Assembly: GCA_050084985.1 (NCBI GenBank)
Contig: JBITNC010000001.1
Coordinates: 75,764,001-75,828,000, forward strand
Length of the DNA: 64,000 bases
From: Nageia nagi
Taxonomy: Eukaryota > Pinophyta
Direction: 5' to 3'
Positions 10,690 through 22,990 of this stretch are shown here, piece by piece. Position 1 is the first letter of the stretch; every line of letters starts with the position of its first letter. Position numbers and translations under genes: made by a program. Below the pieces are notes generated by a model. That model was not told where the DNA came from, did not search any database, and saw only the letters and a list, made by a program, of their open reading frames with translations.

Positions 10690-13600
10690 ATGAAAGATAA
10701 ATTAAAAATGGAGTAAAAATAAAGAACTTTAGATAGAGAGGTTGATTGAACCCACTCAAATCAAGTTCACCAAGGAAAATCCTAAAGATCCCTTGAAGGA
10801 GGCCAAATTCAAGAATCAGCTCTCCAATATTTAGGATAATTACTTATCACATATTGATGCCAATCAAACCTTGTAATCCATTAGCATTTTGGAGAAGAAC
10901 CAAATGCTCAATGAGGTCATTTGAACCTTTCTATTGGATAGGGCCACCCTTATCCCATTTACCACACCTTTCCTTGAGTTTTGTTATGAAGTTGGCAGGT
11001 ATGCCAATTATAAAACTCATGCTCTTTATGAAACATATGGAAATAAGATCATTGATTTATCCAAGGAGGGTATTAATGAAGATTTAAATTTGAGAAACAA
11101 AGGGGTCATCTACATTGAAAGGGATTCTCAAGATTACTATGATAAATGTTAATGAGTCAAAGATTTCATTTAAGATTAGCTCGAGAATTATAGTAAAGAA
11201 TTCACTAGGAACAAATTAATCAATGCCAAGAGAGAATATTTATATCCACTATCTTGATGATTATCAGTATATTTTCTTAGGTCATAAGAAAGCAATACGA
11301 TCTCAATTTTAGGAATGAGTTTGTTGATTTGATTGCTATGATTAGGAATAGACAAAGGATCCTATGGAGAAAAGTAATTAGTGACTCCCTCCTCTAGGAA
11401 TTGGATCACATCAACTCATCAAAGAGATTCCACATGAATTCATATCTTGTATACCTTCTTCTCCATGGTAAGAATATAAATTCAATCCATTGGATACTAA
11501 AATTTTGAATGATCTAATGAAGCCTACATAGAATGCTTATCCCAAATGGTGGTTAGAATCCAAGTGGGATAGCTATACAATGAGGAATGACAAATGGGAA
11601 CATAAGATGTATAAGTAGATAAAGAGAAGAAAAATGGTTAAAAAAATATTTGGATCTTCTATTGAATCCATATGGGAGCATAAGAATTATTTCCTAGAAG
11701 ATTCCTCACATACATACATTTGGGTTTATGATTCCAAAGTCAGGTTGTATCTCTTGCCTTACTATGCTAGTACCTAAATAGTTCTCATGGAATTCTATAT
11801 AGAATTGTTGTTTCTCCATGAGTATATATGGAAGAAGAAGAATTCCACTATAAATATCCTTTTTTCCATTGAAAAATATACTTGTTTAACATGGTAGGAG
11901 GCAAAGGAAATGAGTACGAAGTTTTCTTATTATCACTTCTTTAAGGAGCACATAGCCCCTCATTATGATCTTGAAAGATGAATCCAAGTCTTCTATAGAA
12001 GAGCCTTCAGAAATCTTATGATTTATGAGCATAATTGTCTAGGAGATAAGAAGAGATACCAAAATAAAAGGGATGATAAGCAAATTTAGGATATACATCA
12101 AGTGATGGTAGTAGAAGGTCAAATTGATCAAAGAATACAAAGTCTAGATAGTCCTTAAATAATCCTAAGTGAGAAGTCCACCTCTTGAATAAGAGTGAGA
12201 ATATGTCAATGGTGAGTAGGTAAGCATACTACCTTATGCAGTTCCAAGATAGAAAATCACTTTTTTGTGAAAGAAATCACCAAGGATGTTATATTATGTT
12301 TGAGAGTGAAAGAAACTCACTCTATTGTGAAAGAAATCACCAAGGATATGACTTTTCATTGCAATAGCTTAAGGATGCTAGTTGAAAGGATACCCTTATA
12401 ATGCCTATAATATCGACTAGGGTTGAAAATTCCTTGGCCATTTCCAATCTTTTGGCACCCATGAAAGATCATGTAGGAGATAATTTTCCTAAACCTATTG
12501 AGGTGGAGCCCCACAGAAAAATATAACTCTACCAAAAGAGCCTAATTGTGTCCACCATTCTACTTCATTCTTAGATTTTGATACATCCTTTGAAACCTTT
12601 AATTCTTTTAAGTTTGATTCATGAGAAGAAGAAATAATAAGGAGACATGAGTATGATAAAGAATCATAGCTTGATATAGGATACACCTAGATTGTGGACA
12701 TTGATGGAGAGTTTGAAGCCAAACTAAATAATGAAACTTTATCAAATGGATCAACATATAAGAAGTATATTGCTTCTTCTAAATCCACTTATCTAAGGAG
12801 GAAGAGGAGATCATCTCCTTAGAAGGAAACACCTAGGGAAACTCCCAACAAACCCTTAAAGTTGAGAAAAAACTTGATGGTAGGAAGTAGTGAACAAGAA
12901 GATGAAAAAAAGGGTGAAGATGAAGAACAAAGGAAGAAGCAGAAGCAACTAGAACATGGAAGCCACAAATCATTAAGGATAAGTTGGATGAGGTTAAGAA
13001 TCAACAACTAAGAATTAAGGAGATCCCTAAAGACTCCACTCCCACAAATATCAATACCACTTTGGATAATATTGCATCAAGTTGTACTCCATAAAATAAA
13101 TATGATTTTGATATTGATGTAGCATTAATGATCTATAGCTAGAAGAGGGAAAGTGCTTCCTAGGAGTCCCTCATTGAAGAACTTGACACCTTCATATCTA
13201 TGAAAAAGGACATGGTGACCATGAATAAGTGATTCTCAAAAAAGAAGTATCAATAAGTCCTTCAAGATATATAGGTCCACACTCAATAATTCAAAGTTAA
13301 TAAGATTGGATGGGCTAGTTGTAAATATGCCATTAACTATAATATGGATGAGATGGTCAATTAAGGCATCAAAAGGAAGAATATGATAAAGGAACTAAAT
13401 AAGGAGCTCAATAATAAAAATAAGTTGGTAAAGGAGATAAAAATTGCCAAAATTTATCTTGAAGACATCAAACTATAGGCCTCCTTAAACATTGGTATCA
13501 CCTCAACTAAATAAATCTTATTCAATGGCATAATAAGAGTGGTCAACAAACTCTCACTTCGAATGATTTCCCTCATCGATGAGAAAAAGGCACAAGAAAA

Positions 13601-13740
13601 TACAAATTTAGCCATTTCCTAATTATTGTAGGATTTTCAAAACCATGAGAATACCAACCCAAAATCTAAAAATAATTTTTGTAGGATAAGCAGGAAGGAT
13701 ACAATTCTACCAAGAGTTTGCCTATCACCTACACTGGAGG
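10690..13740 (+). pseudogene. Long unrecognised ORF inside the 5' LTR of element B
   Basis: From an ATG at 10,690, conserved in the right LTR at 26,026, a decayed frame of about 1,000 codons can be followed. An N-terminal region contains KDPLKEAKFKN, then IPFTTPFLEFCYEVGRYA, HALYETYGNKI, LSKEGINEDLN and NKGVIYIERDSQDYY, with PKWWLES (right-copy wording) further on. A Ser/acidic linker follows, then a basic RRKRR patch, an acidic/Lys-rich EQEDEKK and EDEEQRKKQKQ stretch, and a helical C-terminal region rich in Lys, Glu and Asn. Many stops and frameshifts interrupt it, often TAG where the other copy or context suggests Gln. I do not recognise the family. It is not gag, pol or a known envelope. 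The layout of a globular N-part, acidic linker and coiled-coil tail recalls PMD-type proteins, but no PMD motif is visible. Confidence 0.6.
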
Positions 13741-15360
13741 TAGAATGTGACAATTTAGCTTAGGATAGGATGAATTTATTTTATACCCTAACCATATAGG
13801 TGAGCTAGTTTATGTAATAGATCATGTTTATGAATGAATATGGTAGTGTAAGGAGGGTAAAACACATGATTTAGGAAGTCTAGAATGACATTTAAAAGCT
13901 TATCTTCACCAAGGATGTGAACTTATGGAGAGCATGGACACATATCGAGAACCAATAGTTTTTGATGGTCTTGAAATTCTAGATGTAATGCACTTATTAG
14001 TACATATTGGATTTTCATAATAAGAAAGATAACAACTTTTCAGGAGTACTTGTTGTAGGGTTCACCAAATAGATAGCCTTCTTTAATGATAGGTCCCATA
14101 AGATTCCTACGGATATCTTTGATGCTGCTCATAGTTTAGCTATCAATCCCATGAAGGGTTGATTATTAAATGCATATTTTTATTTTATAGTTCAAACATA
14201 ATTATTATTTTAATTTACATTATGATGGATGAGGTTTTGCTCCAATAGCTGCAAGAAGTCTTGGTGTTATTTGATGTGATGTGACACTGATGTGACATTT
14301 GAGCGATATTGTATAGACATAATTTTTTATTTTGTTTATGGTTTACATTCCTCAAAGTAGTGTTAGGGTTATTTTATTATTTAGAGCAACACTACAATGA
14401 ATATTAGGGTGAGACTTCATTTAATGAAGTTGTTTAGACATATGCTATAAGTACCCTAGCTGGGTTATTTTTGAAAGAGGGAGAGAATAGAAAGAAAGAA
14501 ATATAAATAGATAGATCAAGAGTCCTCAAATGTATGAAATTTGCATGATCTTTTGGAAGGAATATTTCTTTATAGTTGACATTTCTACATGTATGTATGA
14601 TTTATCATTTTGGGAAACACTATTTTGAATGCAAGTGTAGTTCCTTATTTCCTAGAGTCATACAAATGTGAATGATATGATGATGTTGTTTGGTTGTTTA
14701 TGCACTTATAAGCATTTCTTTGAAATTATTTCACTTTAGGAAAAGATAGTTGAATATCTCTCTTAAATGTATGAATGACCATTTCTATGGTTTGCATAAA
14801 GTTGTGGTATTTTGAATCACTTTACTCTTATGATATTTGGTTGGAATTTTCTATTTGGATATAAAGAATTGAATATTTTACTTCACCCCTTTGTCCACCC
14901 TAACTACTACCCCATGCTCTCACTTGGGAGTGATCTGAACCCAATTTCTTCCTCCCATACTTTATAACCTAAGTAGAAGTCCCTAATAAATTTGAGAGAT
15001 GAAATCATTGAACCCTACACAATGGTGAGATATTATCACTTATCCTTCTTTCAATTGCTAAATATTTCATATTCAATTTTATACTACCTCTTATTTGTAT
15101 GTTTTCATGTGAATAATGATAGAGATAATTCCCAATAGGTATACATAATTAGGAGCAACCATCTCCAAGAACATACCTCCCCATGAGGCTATCCTATTGA
15201 CTATCAACCATCATTTCTTAAAGTGTGCTACACTAAAAACCTAAAACCTATAATAATTTGAAGAAATATTGAGGATAAATTCTTTTCAAGTGGGGGTAAG
15301 TAATGCTACTCCACTCATAAATGGTATCCTTTCCTATAGGTGGGAAAGAAACCCATGTCA

Positions 15361-15810
15361 ATACCATCCAAAGCTAGTGCTAAAAAGAGGGCCTACTCCA
15401 CTTTGATCTCTAATTTCCTTTGTTCCCTACTAAGAACCATTCCCATCTAGTTTGAAATCACTTGATTTGAACCTATTTAACCTAACTTAAGTGTAAAAAA
15501 CTAGAAGAGCTACCATGTTAGCTACTTTGGCATCCCATACCTCTCAACAAATAAAAGATATAGGTCTTGTAGGAATAACATTTGGTAGTACTATTCTTTT
15601 GCAAATAGAGGATTTGGATTCTAGTAATATGGGACTCTTACCTTTCACTCATATTCCTTTCTAAATGGTCCCAATCCTCCTTGGTATACTCAATTCTCCA
15701 TCTACAATTCAAATCCCTATTCAACATGGACCCATACAATAACCTTCCATGGCCTAGCAATAATGGATACCTATCAATATACTAGGTCAACAACACCTTA
15801 TGTTCAAGAA
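15361..15810 (+). other. Leader of element B between 5' LTR and gag
   Basis: About 450 bases in which no ORF was recognised. The bases directly after the LTR end (ATACCATCCAAAGC) do not match a common plant primer-binding site. A TGGTATC word at about 15,321 lies inside the sequence shared with the right LTR, so it is probably not the primer site. Confidence 0.4.
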
Positions 15811-16313
15811 TGCAAGCCAAAATATTTTTTAGAATTTATAGAGGTAGAATGATAATTACCAAAGAGCACATCAATTTGTATAAAGAAGCTATGGCTAGAT
15901 TGAATGTTAATCATGAAGATGTGGCATGCATAATCTTCTCGATGTTGCTTGAAGGTCAACCTTTTGATTAGTATGTCAACTTGGGACATGGATATATCAC
16001 TTCTTGTGATCAATTGTATATAGTGTTTATTAGCCAATTTAGGATACTAGTTGATCCATCTCTACTCTACCATCAATTTGCCACCATCAGAAAACACTTG
16101 GGAGAATCAATCAAAATGTTTAATATCAGATTTCAAAAGTCTTACTCTAGATTTCTCCCTTCTAGCAATATTGATCATGCCATAGCACTCCAAGTTTACT
16201 TTGGACCATTAGATCCACTAATATATATGTTTGTACATAAAGAAGGTATAATCATGATCTTGAACCAATATTACAAAGAAGCAATTAAAGTTAAGAATCA
16301 ATTTTCATCATAA
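15811..16313 (+). pseudogene. Ty3/gypsy gag (capsid region) of element B
   Basis: A nearly open frame of about 165 codons with one TAG after LEGQPFD. Blocks include the LEGxPFDxY type wording, then LYIVFISQFRI, the helix LGESIKMFNIRFQKSY, LPSSNIDHAIALQVYFGPLDP and a Lys-rich end. Helices of this kind, including F..RF and a later FxxxLxxxI-like block, are typical of plant Ty3 capsid regions (Retrotrans_gag-like). The protein would have formed the virus-like particle shell. No CCHC zinc knuckle is recognisable downstream. ATG at 15,981 opens a longer clean frame, but homology-like content starts earlier. Confidence 0.7.
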
Positions 16314-17560
16314 CTTCTCATTCTTGGTCCATACAAAAGTGTGATCTCTGCATCTCAATATCTAAATGGTCAATCTACTAATGTTTCCAATACACTAACC
16401 AGTCTCCTAATGTCTTATTATTATCGATAATAACAAATTAACATCTTTAATCCCATAAATATGTTAATTACCTCCACCAAATGTTCCTAAATCTAACTTA
16501 GCCCCTAAACCCTCCTTTCTACCTAGTGTTTCTTTGAAGCCTTCTCCCAATATACCTCTTACAAAAAAGGATCCTCCACTTGTGAATCTAGAAAGAATTA
16601 TGTAGCATCTTTGTAATGATATGATGCAAATGAAGCAAGATAAGGGAAACCAAGGTCTAAATTATCAAAATGAAATATCTAAAACCTTCAATCTTTAAAT
16701 GCCTAATATGAGTTGGAACTTAGGTGCAAATAATAGTGGAGTTTATAATTCCCTAATAGGGAATATCAATGCTAAAAATAATGCCAATGAAGTCAACTTA
16801 GTTAATATTCATATAATTCCCTTGAATAACTGGTGTAGAATCCATTTTATGATAGTCCATGATGAGACTAACTACCTAGAATTCAAGATCACTTTAAACA
16901 TCTTCACTCAAGAGATTTAGACCATGGAATTGATTCCAAAATATGAGCTTAGTTTGTTCTAGGACAATTACCATTTAGTTATGTTAATAGATATCATTGA
17001 TATGAACAACTCTAAGGATGATAATCATGAGGTTTATATTGCTCAAAAGCTTTTCCCTAAACAAGGATCATCTTTAGATGAAGAAATTTATGCAACCCAG
17101 CTAACCCTCCTAAGATTGCTTACAAATTATGAAGGTAAGACAAATCTCTAATGACTACATCCACACCTCTAAACAATTTATCCATCCCATCATACTGGAC
17201 TTCTCAAGTCAATCCTCCTCCTTATCTTGAACTAGCTCCTTAAGTTAAATACATATACACCTTTTGAGAAAATGCACCTTCTTCATCCTCCCAACTAATT
17301 ATTGTACCTCATGATTAAGAAATTACTCAAACACAATATCAACATAAAAGGTTGAATGAAGAGGAGAATGAGTCTCATGCTTCATCTTATGATCTTGTTG
17401 ACAACCTCAAGAAAACTAGATTGAGTGCCTCTATGTATGAAGTGATTCAGATGGATAAATATTACAAGCCCATTAGGAGGGAATTGAATAAAATTACTTT
17501 AAAGATAAGACAAAAATGGGTAGCCAAAAGAATGTAACCTTCCCAAATCCATTAAGATTC
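16314..17560 (+). pseudogene. gag C-terminal / linker region of element B
   Basis: Interrupted coding sequence between capsid and protease. Readable islands include LEEIYATQLTLL-like wording near 17,080 and an open stretch at 17,352-17,537 containing EEENESHASSYDLVDNLKK and KITLKIRQKW. It is rich in charged residues and has no recognised domain. In related elements this is the disordered gag tail leading into protease. Assignment rests on position and orientation, not on motifs. Confidence 0.45.
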
Positions 17561-17577
17561 CCAAAATAGTTGAGGTA

Positions 17578-18190
17578 ATGGCCCTTCCCATCCATAAAGA
17601 TAAAGATAAAGGGGATTCCCTACCATTCTTTCCTACACTAAGCATTGCTAGAAAAAACTTACATAATTACATGGTAGATATTGGAGCTACTGAGAACATC
17701 ATGCCATATGAATTTTGCAAAATATTAAACCTACCAACTATAGAAAGTCCTAATAAGATCACACAACTAGATAAAATTGAGGTCGAAGTAGTTGGAATGT
17801 TGTCATAAGTGCATATCTAGATATCTTGTCAACCTCAAATCCAACAACATATCAATGTTTAGGTTATTGATATTCTTGACACTTATGATATTCTTCTAAT
17901 CCAAGATTTGTATTACAATCTTAATGGTTACATACCTATTAATTATTCTCATATATGGCTACCACGAAATGGACAACCTAACCAAATTTGAGTAAGTAGT
18001 GAGCTAAAGCTTAAGGAGCTTATTACAAAATACAACAATGTCAATAAGGTCCAATTTGTACAAGAATAATTGGGTGTATATTCTTTGGACCTCCTAAAGG
18101 ATATCCAAGATACCCCTAAGATGCAATTGGACATGCAAGCTAAGCTACCCTTGTATATCAAGAAAGGCTCAGATTCAAGCTATGTATAAA
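17578..18190 (+). pseudogene. Aspartic protease of element B
   Basis: The active-site block MVDIGATENIMPYEFC (usual form DxGAxxNIMP) is at about 17,671-17,718. It is followed by LNLPTIESPNKI, VVGML, the second strand block with IDILDTYDILLIQDLYYNLNGYIP (usual form YxLLLGRDWxxxLNGY), then SHIWLPRNGQPNQI. Three TAG/TAA stops interrupt the second half. Protease would have cut the Gag-Pol polyprotein. It lies directly before the archaeal-type RNase H, with no RT between them. Confidence 0.8.
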
Positions 18191-18497
18191 AAATTAGCTA
18201 TCATGATCTAGATCCTGAAGAAGAAATTTTGGACCTAATGAAAAAAGATAGAGAATAATAGCTTTAGAAACTCAAAGAAGCTAGATACCTTATATCCAAT
18301 GATCAAGACAATCTAACTAATGAAATTGAAATTCCTAGTAGAGGAAATTTTTAAAGCCCTAAGTAAAATGCAAAGATATCACTCAATCTTAAGGGGAAAA
18401 CCCTTGGAACACTCCAAAGATCATATTGTACCTTACAATAACCTAGAATATTGCATTGAAAGGAAAAATAAGAACCATAAGGAATAATGTTAGATTC

Positions 18498-18890
18498 TTA
18501 GGTTTGATGGTTTCAAATCCAAGCTCAGGAATGGAGCAAGGGTAGAACTTCAAAGTCCTAAAGGAAAATGCTATCATGCACCATAACATTTGTAGTTCTA
18601 CTGCACCTGTAATGCTATAGAATATGAATCTCTCATTTAGAGATTGAATATGGCTTTTAAGAAAGGATTCAAACATCCTTTAGGTTGTTGGTGATTCCAA
18701 ATTGATAATAAAGTAGATTCTCAACATATACATTTGTATGGATCCTAGATTGGGTTTGTATAGAACTCGATTTTGGGACCTTGCTAGAAATTTTGAATAC
18801 TCCAAAATTAGAGTAGTGCCCAACAGTCAAAACTCAGTAGTTGATTCTCTATATATGGCTATTGGTACCTTTCATCAAATGGAAAATATC
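18498..18890 (+). pseudogene. Archaeal-type RNase H upstream of RT (element B)
   Basis: Blocks in order are LRFDGFKS, then GARVELQSPKGKCYHAP, CNAIEYESLI, LNMAFKKGFKH, and after a frame change VVGDSKLII, MDPRLGLYRTRFWDL, FEYSKIRVVPNSQNSVVDSLYMA. These match the additional RNase H of Tat elements, including the four catalytic acids: D in FDG, E in EYE, D in GDS, D in VVDSL. Relatives carry CTNNxAEYEAL, so the Asn pair is altered here. Stops and one frameshift near 18,680 show decay. The domain stands between protease and RT. The usual Tat order has it between the native RNase H and integrase, and element A in this same window follows that order. Confidence 0.78.
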
Positions 18891-19399
18891 AACCTATATA
18901 TGTTTATAGTGTAGGTGATTTCTACCCCTTCCATTCCAAAAAATGTTTACAATTTTTAAATCTTTCAAGATAAATAACAAATGAAAGATTTCATGTCTAA
19001 CTTAGGTGTATTGGCCTCTTAGATTATGAAAGAGGATTCTATTGATTTCAATGAGAATCTTTCCAAGAATCCTAAGAATGGGATCATTCAACTCAAGATA
19101 AATAAAATTCCTAGGAATCATCTCTTTGGAATAGTTGTTCAATGAAGATATGATCCAGTCTCACATAGGAAACCAAATCTAGGTTGAAGATGCATAAGTA
19201 GTCAATCTAGGTATAAAAGCTAATCCTCAAACTATTTTTATTGGCAAGTCATGCATTAGAGTAAAAAGAGAAAGAATCATCAACATTATCAAAGAGTACA
19301 TCAACACCATTGCTTGGGAATATAAACAACTAAAGACTTATAACCTATTCATCATCACTCACACTATCCCATTGAAACCTAAATTCAAATCTTTTAGAC

Positions 19400-20165
19400 A
19401 TTGACTGAGGGTTGTCAACCCCATTGTAGAACCAATTATTCTTCAATAAGTCTAGAAGTTAGCATAAGCAAGTATCGTCTTCCTAGTTTGGCATCAATTT
19501 TGGGTGGAAAACATAGAACTTGTAAGGAAGAAAAGCAGAGATATAAGGGCATGCATAGATTTTTAACATCTTAATTGGGTCTCCAAGAAAGATAATTATC
19601 CTTTACCTTCCCTAGAAGAAATATTGCAAATAGTTAATGGAATTCAAATGATGACATTCCTAGATGGGTATTCGAGATATAACCAAATCATGGTTAATGA
19701 AAAAGATAGGTTGGATATGACTTTCGCCACAAAATGGAGAATGTTTACCTAAAGTCATATGCATTTTGATCTAATTAATGCAGGTGCTACCATACAATGA
19801 GCTATGGATTTTACTTTTAAAGGACTGGTTGGGAAATCTATTATCATATACATGGATGATCTTACAATATTTTTAAAGGATAGATCCCAACATCCACAAG
19901 ATTTAAGTAAGGTCTTCCAAAGATGCCATAACTTCAGGATATCCCTTAACTCAAAGAAAAGCATATTTGGCTCTTAAAAAGGAAAGCTATTAGGGAATAT
20001 TATTTCAAAGCATGGAATTTCAATCAATCCTAAGAGAGACATTGCTATTCAAAAAATTCCCTATCCTTTTAGCTCGATGGAAATAAGGTCATTTTTGGGG
20101 AATGTTAATTTTGTTCATAAATTTATTTTTGGATTTATTAAGATTGCAAAACCCATTAATGAATG
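19400..20165 (+). pseudogene. Reverse transcriptase of element B
   Basis: A well preserved RT. Blocks are SIVFLVWHQFWV, ELVRKKSRDIRACIDFQHLN, KKDNYPLPSLEEILQ, MMTFLDGYSRYNQIMV, DRLDMTFATKWRMF, HFDLINAGATIQ, the catalytic IIYMDDLTIF (YMDD at 19,849-19,860), LSKVFQRCHNFRISLNSKKS, GKLLGNIISKHGISINP and MEIRSFLGNVNFVHKFI. The finger/palm Asp residues (FLDGYSRYNQ and YMDD) are all present. Stops include a TAG after INAGATIQ. It would have copied element RNA into DNA. The KxDNYPLPxMExILQ and SFLGKINFVRRF style is Ty3/gypsy. Confidence 0.88.
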
Positions 20166-20640
20166 TTGAAAAATGATTCAAGCATAATTTGGAATGTAGA
20201 AACCAAGAAAGCATTTTAGGAAATCAAATATGCCATATTAGATGCTCTGGTATTGACCAGTATAGAGTATAAGGAACTCTTTCTTCTTTACTCTTTTATG
20301 TCAAATCATTCCATTGCCAATTTCCTCATGTAAAATACTAAATATGGTAGGAAAAACCCATTGCATTTATGAGTGCATCCTTAAGAGATTCTACATTACA
20401 TTATTTTGCTCTAGAAAAGCAAGCTTATGCCCTAGTATAAGCAGTAAAAAAATTTAGACATTACATTATGCAAAGTCAAGTTTTGGCCATCATCATAGAT
20501 CCTACTATGAAATCTCTATTGACCTAGCATGAGCTAGGAGAAAAATGAGGAAATTGGATCATGACCTTGCAAGGGTATGACATTACCATTCAACCAATGA
20601 AGATAGTTAGAGGATAAGGACTCACTAGATTATTGATAGA
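20166..20640 (+). pseudogene. Native Ty3 RNase H of element B
   Basis: After RT come IWNVETKKAF, EIKYAILDALVL, then PIAFMSASLRDSTLHYFALEK (usual form PIAFxSxxLxxxExNYxxxEK), QAYALV, AVKKFRHYIMQSQV, IDPTMKSLLT, GNWIMTLQGYDITIQPMK and GLTRLL. This is the ordinary RNase H plus tether of Ty3/gypsy pol. With the archaeal-type domain upstream, element B encodes two RNase H modules on either side of RT. At least four stops are present, mostly TAG. Confidence 0.8.
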
Positions 20641-21960
20641 TTATGAAGATGATGATCAAATAGATGAAGTGATGGAAACCCAATATACCCTTCATATAGA
20701 TTCCTTATATAAAGATATAATGAGATACCTAAAATTTGTTACCTACCCACCTTGCTTCAACGTGTCACAAAGGAGAGCATTAAGATATAAAGTTTTCAAG
20801 TTCCTAATATGAGTAGGCAAATTGTATAAAAGAAATTTTGATGGATTATATCTAAGATTCCTGGAAGAGTCCCAAATCAAGGAGGTCTTGCAGTAGTTCC
20901 ATGACCAAGAAAATGGCATAGGATATGCTTCAAGTGGAACATTAGCTCATTAGTTTCTAAGGGATGGATACTATTGGCACTACATCTTTAAGGATGCCCA
21001 TGACTATGCAAAGAAATTTCATGTATGCTAGATAGCAAGTGGAAGACATAAGATTTCAAATATACCATTACAGCCCATTATCAAGTCCAAACCATTTGCC
21101 CAGTTGGGAGTTGAATTTATTGGGGTTATTAATCCCAAATTTTCTTGATGATAAAAATATATATTGACATCAATAAAGTACTACACCCACTATATTAAAT
21201 TCAAAACTTGCAAGAATGCTACTTCTGAAGTGGTGATAAAATTTATTGAAGAACTCATCATACCCGCATCGATATACCATACTTGTTGGTATGTGATAAT
21301 GGTCCTGCATTTATATCAACTCCTCTCACAAAGTGGGCCATGACCATGGCATTATTTTGAAATTCATATCCAACTACTATCCCTAGGGAAATGGAGTGGT
21401 GAAGTATACCAAAAATAATCTTATAGGATTCATAAAGAAGTTGCTTGAAGGGAATATTTGAGAATGGTACAGTAAACTCAAGTATGCATTATGTGTTGAT
21501 TGGATCAAAATTAAGCAATCTCTTAGGACAAGTCCTTTCAAATTGGTGTTTGGCATAGAACTTGTTTTCCTAACCCATATAAATATAGCCTTTCTAATTA
21601 ATTAGAGATTATGTTGATGTTGAAGATTTGATTGAAGCAAGAATGTTGTAGTTGCTCCAGTTGGAAGAGAAATGAGAACATTGTTTCAAGGGTATGGCTA
21701 TGCGGCATTCAAGGATTAAAATATGGTTCAACAAATCCACTCAACACAGAGTTCAGGTTGGTAGGTATGGTGTTATTGTAGGATAAAGCTCATGAGGAAA
21801 AAGGCAAGCATTCCAAGTTTGAAAAATTATAGCTTGGGCCCTTCCAAATTTTGACCTTTATTAGGAAAAATACTTTCAATTTTAAGAGGATTATTGGATA
21901 AGAATTACTGTTTCTAGTCAATGGAAAACACCTAAAATATTACTTCCAATAACTAATTTT
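20641..21960 (+). pseudogene. Integrase of element B (third catalytic acid lost)
   Basis: The zinc-finger region reads ASSGTLAH, then LRDGYYWHYIFKDAHDYAKK and HVC, then IASGRHKIS (HHCC type, with the first Cys changed to Phe). The core entry is PFAQLGVEFIGVINP. Later blocks are NYYP.GNGVVKYTKNN, IGFIKKLLEGNI, EWYSKLKYALCVD, SLRTSPFKLVFGIE, and a C-terminal SLGPFQILTFI..NTFNFK...NGKHLKYY. The position that is the catalytic Glu in NGxxExTN reads Lys here, a G-to-A type change. Stops and frameshifts are frequent. No chromodomain is visible. Confidence 0.8.
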
Positions 21961-22153
21961 AGCACCTTTGTATGAAGTATTTTCAAAAATAAAAATTGGA
22001 TAGTTAGTGAGAGTTCACTCACTTTAAAGAAAATTGGTGATGCAACCATGAGCAATAATGCTAACACCAAAACATACCTAGTGGATGATGCATATCATTA
22101 TGTATCCAAGATCCTTGTTAAGTGTTGATTTGTTATTTTTCTTTAACCAATAT
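21961..22153 (+). other. 3' end of element B internal region
   Basis: About 190 noncoding bases before the 3' LTR. A polypurine tract is not recognisable immediately upstream of the LTR start (the bases are TTTCTTTAACCAATAT). This is unusual for a working element and is either decay or a misplacement of the boundary by a few bases. Confidence 0.4.
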
Positions 22154-22990
22154 TGAAGAAGCAATACCCCCTATTTTTTTTGAAATTTGGACACCCTCAA
22201 TCAAAGGATGATAATGGAACTTAGCAAGAGTGAAGTTGCTTTTCAAAAGCAGAACAAAGATAAGCTAGCCAAATGAGCCTAAAGTGCAACTTTAAAACTC
22301 ATTTGAAATACTTGCTTATAATAGATGAAGAAATACCTTCTAAGTATCCATGTAAGAAAAAATGTTGGAAAATAAAGTATCAAATGAAGATCCAATCATC
22401 TCTCAAAGAACATGCAAAGTTGCCCAAATTTCACATCAAAGGTGGTAGTTTTGTGGCTAAGGAAGACACATGTTTTTCCATTTCTAAGGTTGCCAGCATG
22501 ATTCATGCTTTTCTTCTAAAATTGACACCCCTTTAATGATCCTTAGCACTTGAGAAGGTCTATAAAAGGTATGAGTATATGGTAGGAGCATTTGAAAATT
22601 TCCAAGGCCAAGGTGGTCACACAGTTTTAAAAAGTCACCTTTCCATATTCTAGAAATGGTGTGACCAACCCCTCTAAAATGATTTGAGATTATAAATTAG
22701 AAAAATGAACCCAAATTCAACCTCCAGATTGGTCACAATATTTGGAAATGATACATTTACATCTTTCTAGAAGGATGTAATCACCTCATTTTGGCATTTA
22801 AGGTGTTTTTAGGTTCCATTTGACATCCATTCTAGCCATTTGGCAATGGACATATGGCATGATGAACTAGTATAGAAGGAGAATAAGGTTATTTTATTTT
22901 ATTTTAGCTATCTCAATGTGTTTCTCCAAGGTGGTTGCATGGTTGGAAAACATTAGATTTTCATCTTTTATTTTAAAGGTGCAACCACCT

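Larger units (their letters stand above)
8726..15360 (+). repeat. 5' LTR of element B (~6.6 kb)
   Basis: It matches 22,154-30,656 collinearly from end to end, apart from the insertion in the right copy. In order it holds a TATA-like site near 9,075, a reiterated ~60-bp motif (9,120-10,060), a long decayed ORF (10,690-13,740) and a noncoding 3' third. An LTR this long is near the top of the known plant range. Most of its length is taken up by coding-like sequence unrelated to gag or pol. Confidence 0.85.

Noticed and set aside
12819-13007. Minus-strand ORF rich in Ser, Phe and Cys opposite the LTR ORF
   Set aside because: It is the reverse shadow of the Lys/Glu-rich segment of the plus-strand LTR ORF; the same shadow appears at 28,084-28,440 in the right LTR.
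15315-15330. TGGTATC word as the primer-binding site of element B
   Set aside because: It lies inside sequence shared with the right LTR, so it belongs to the LTR and not to the region just after it.
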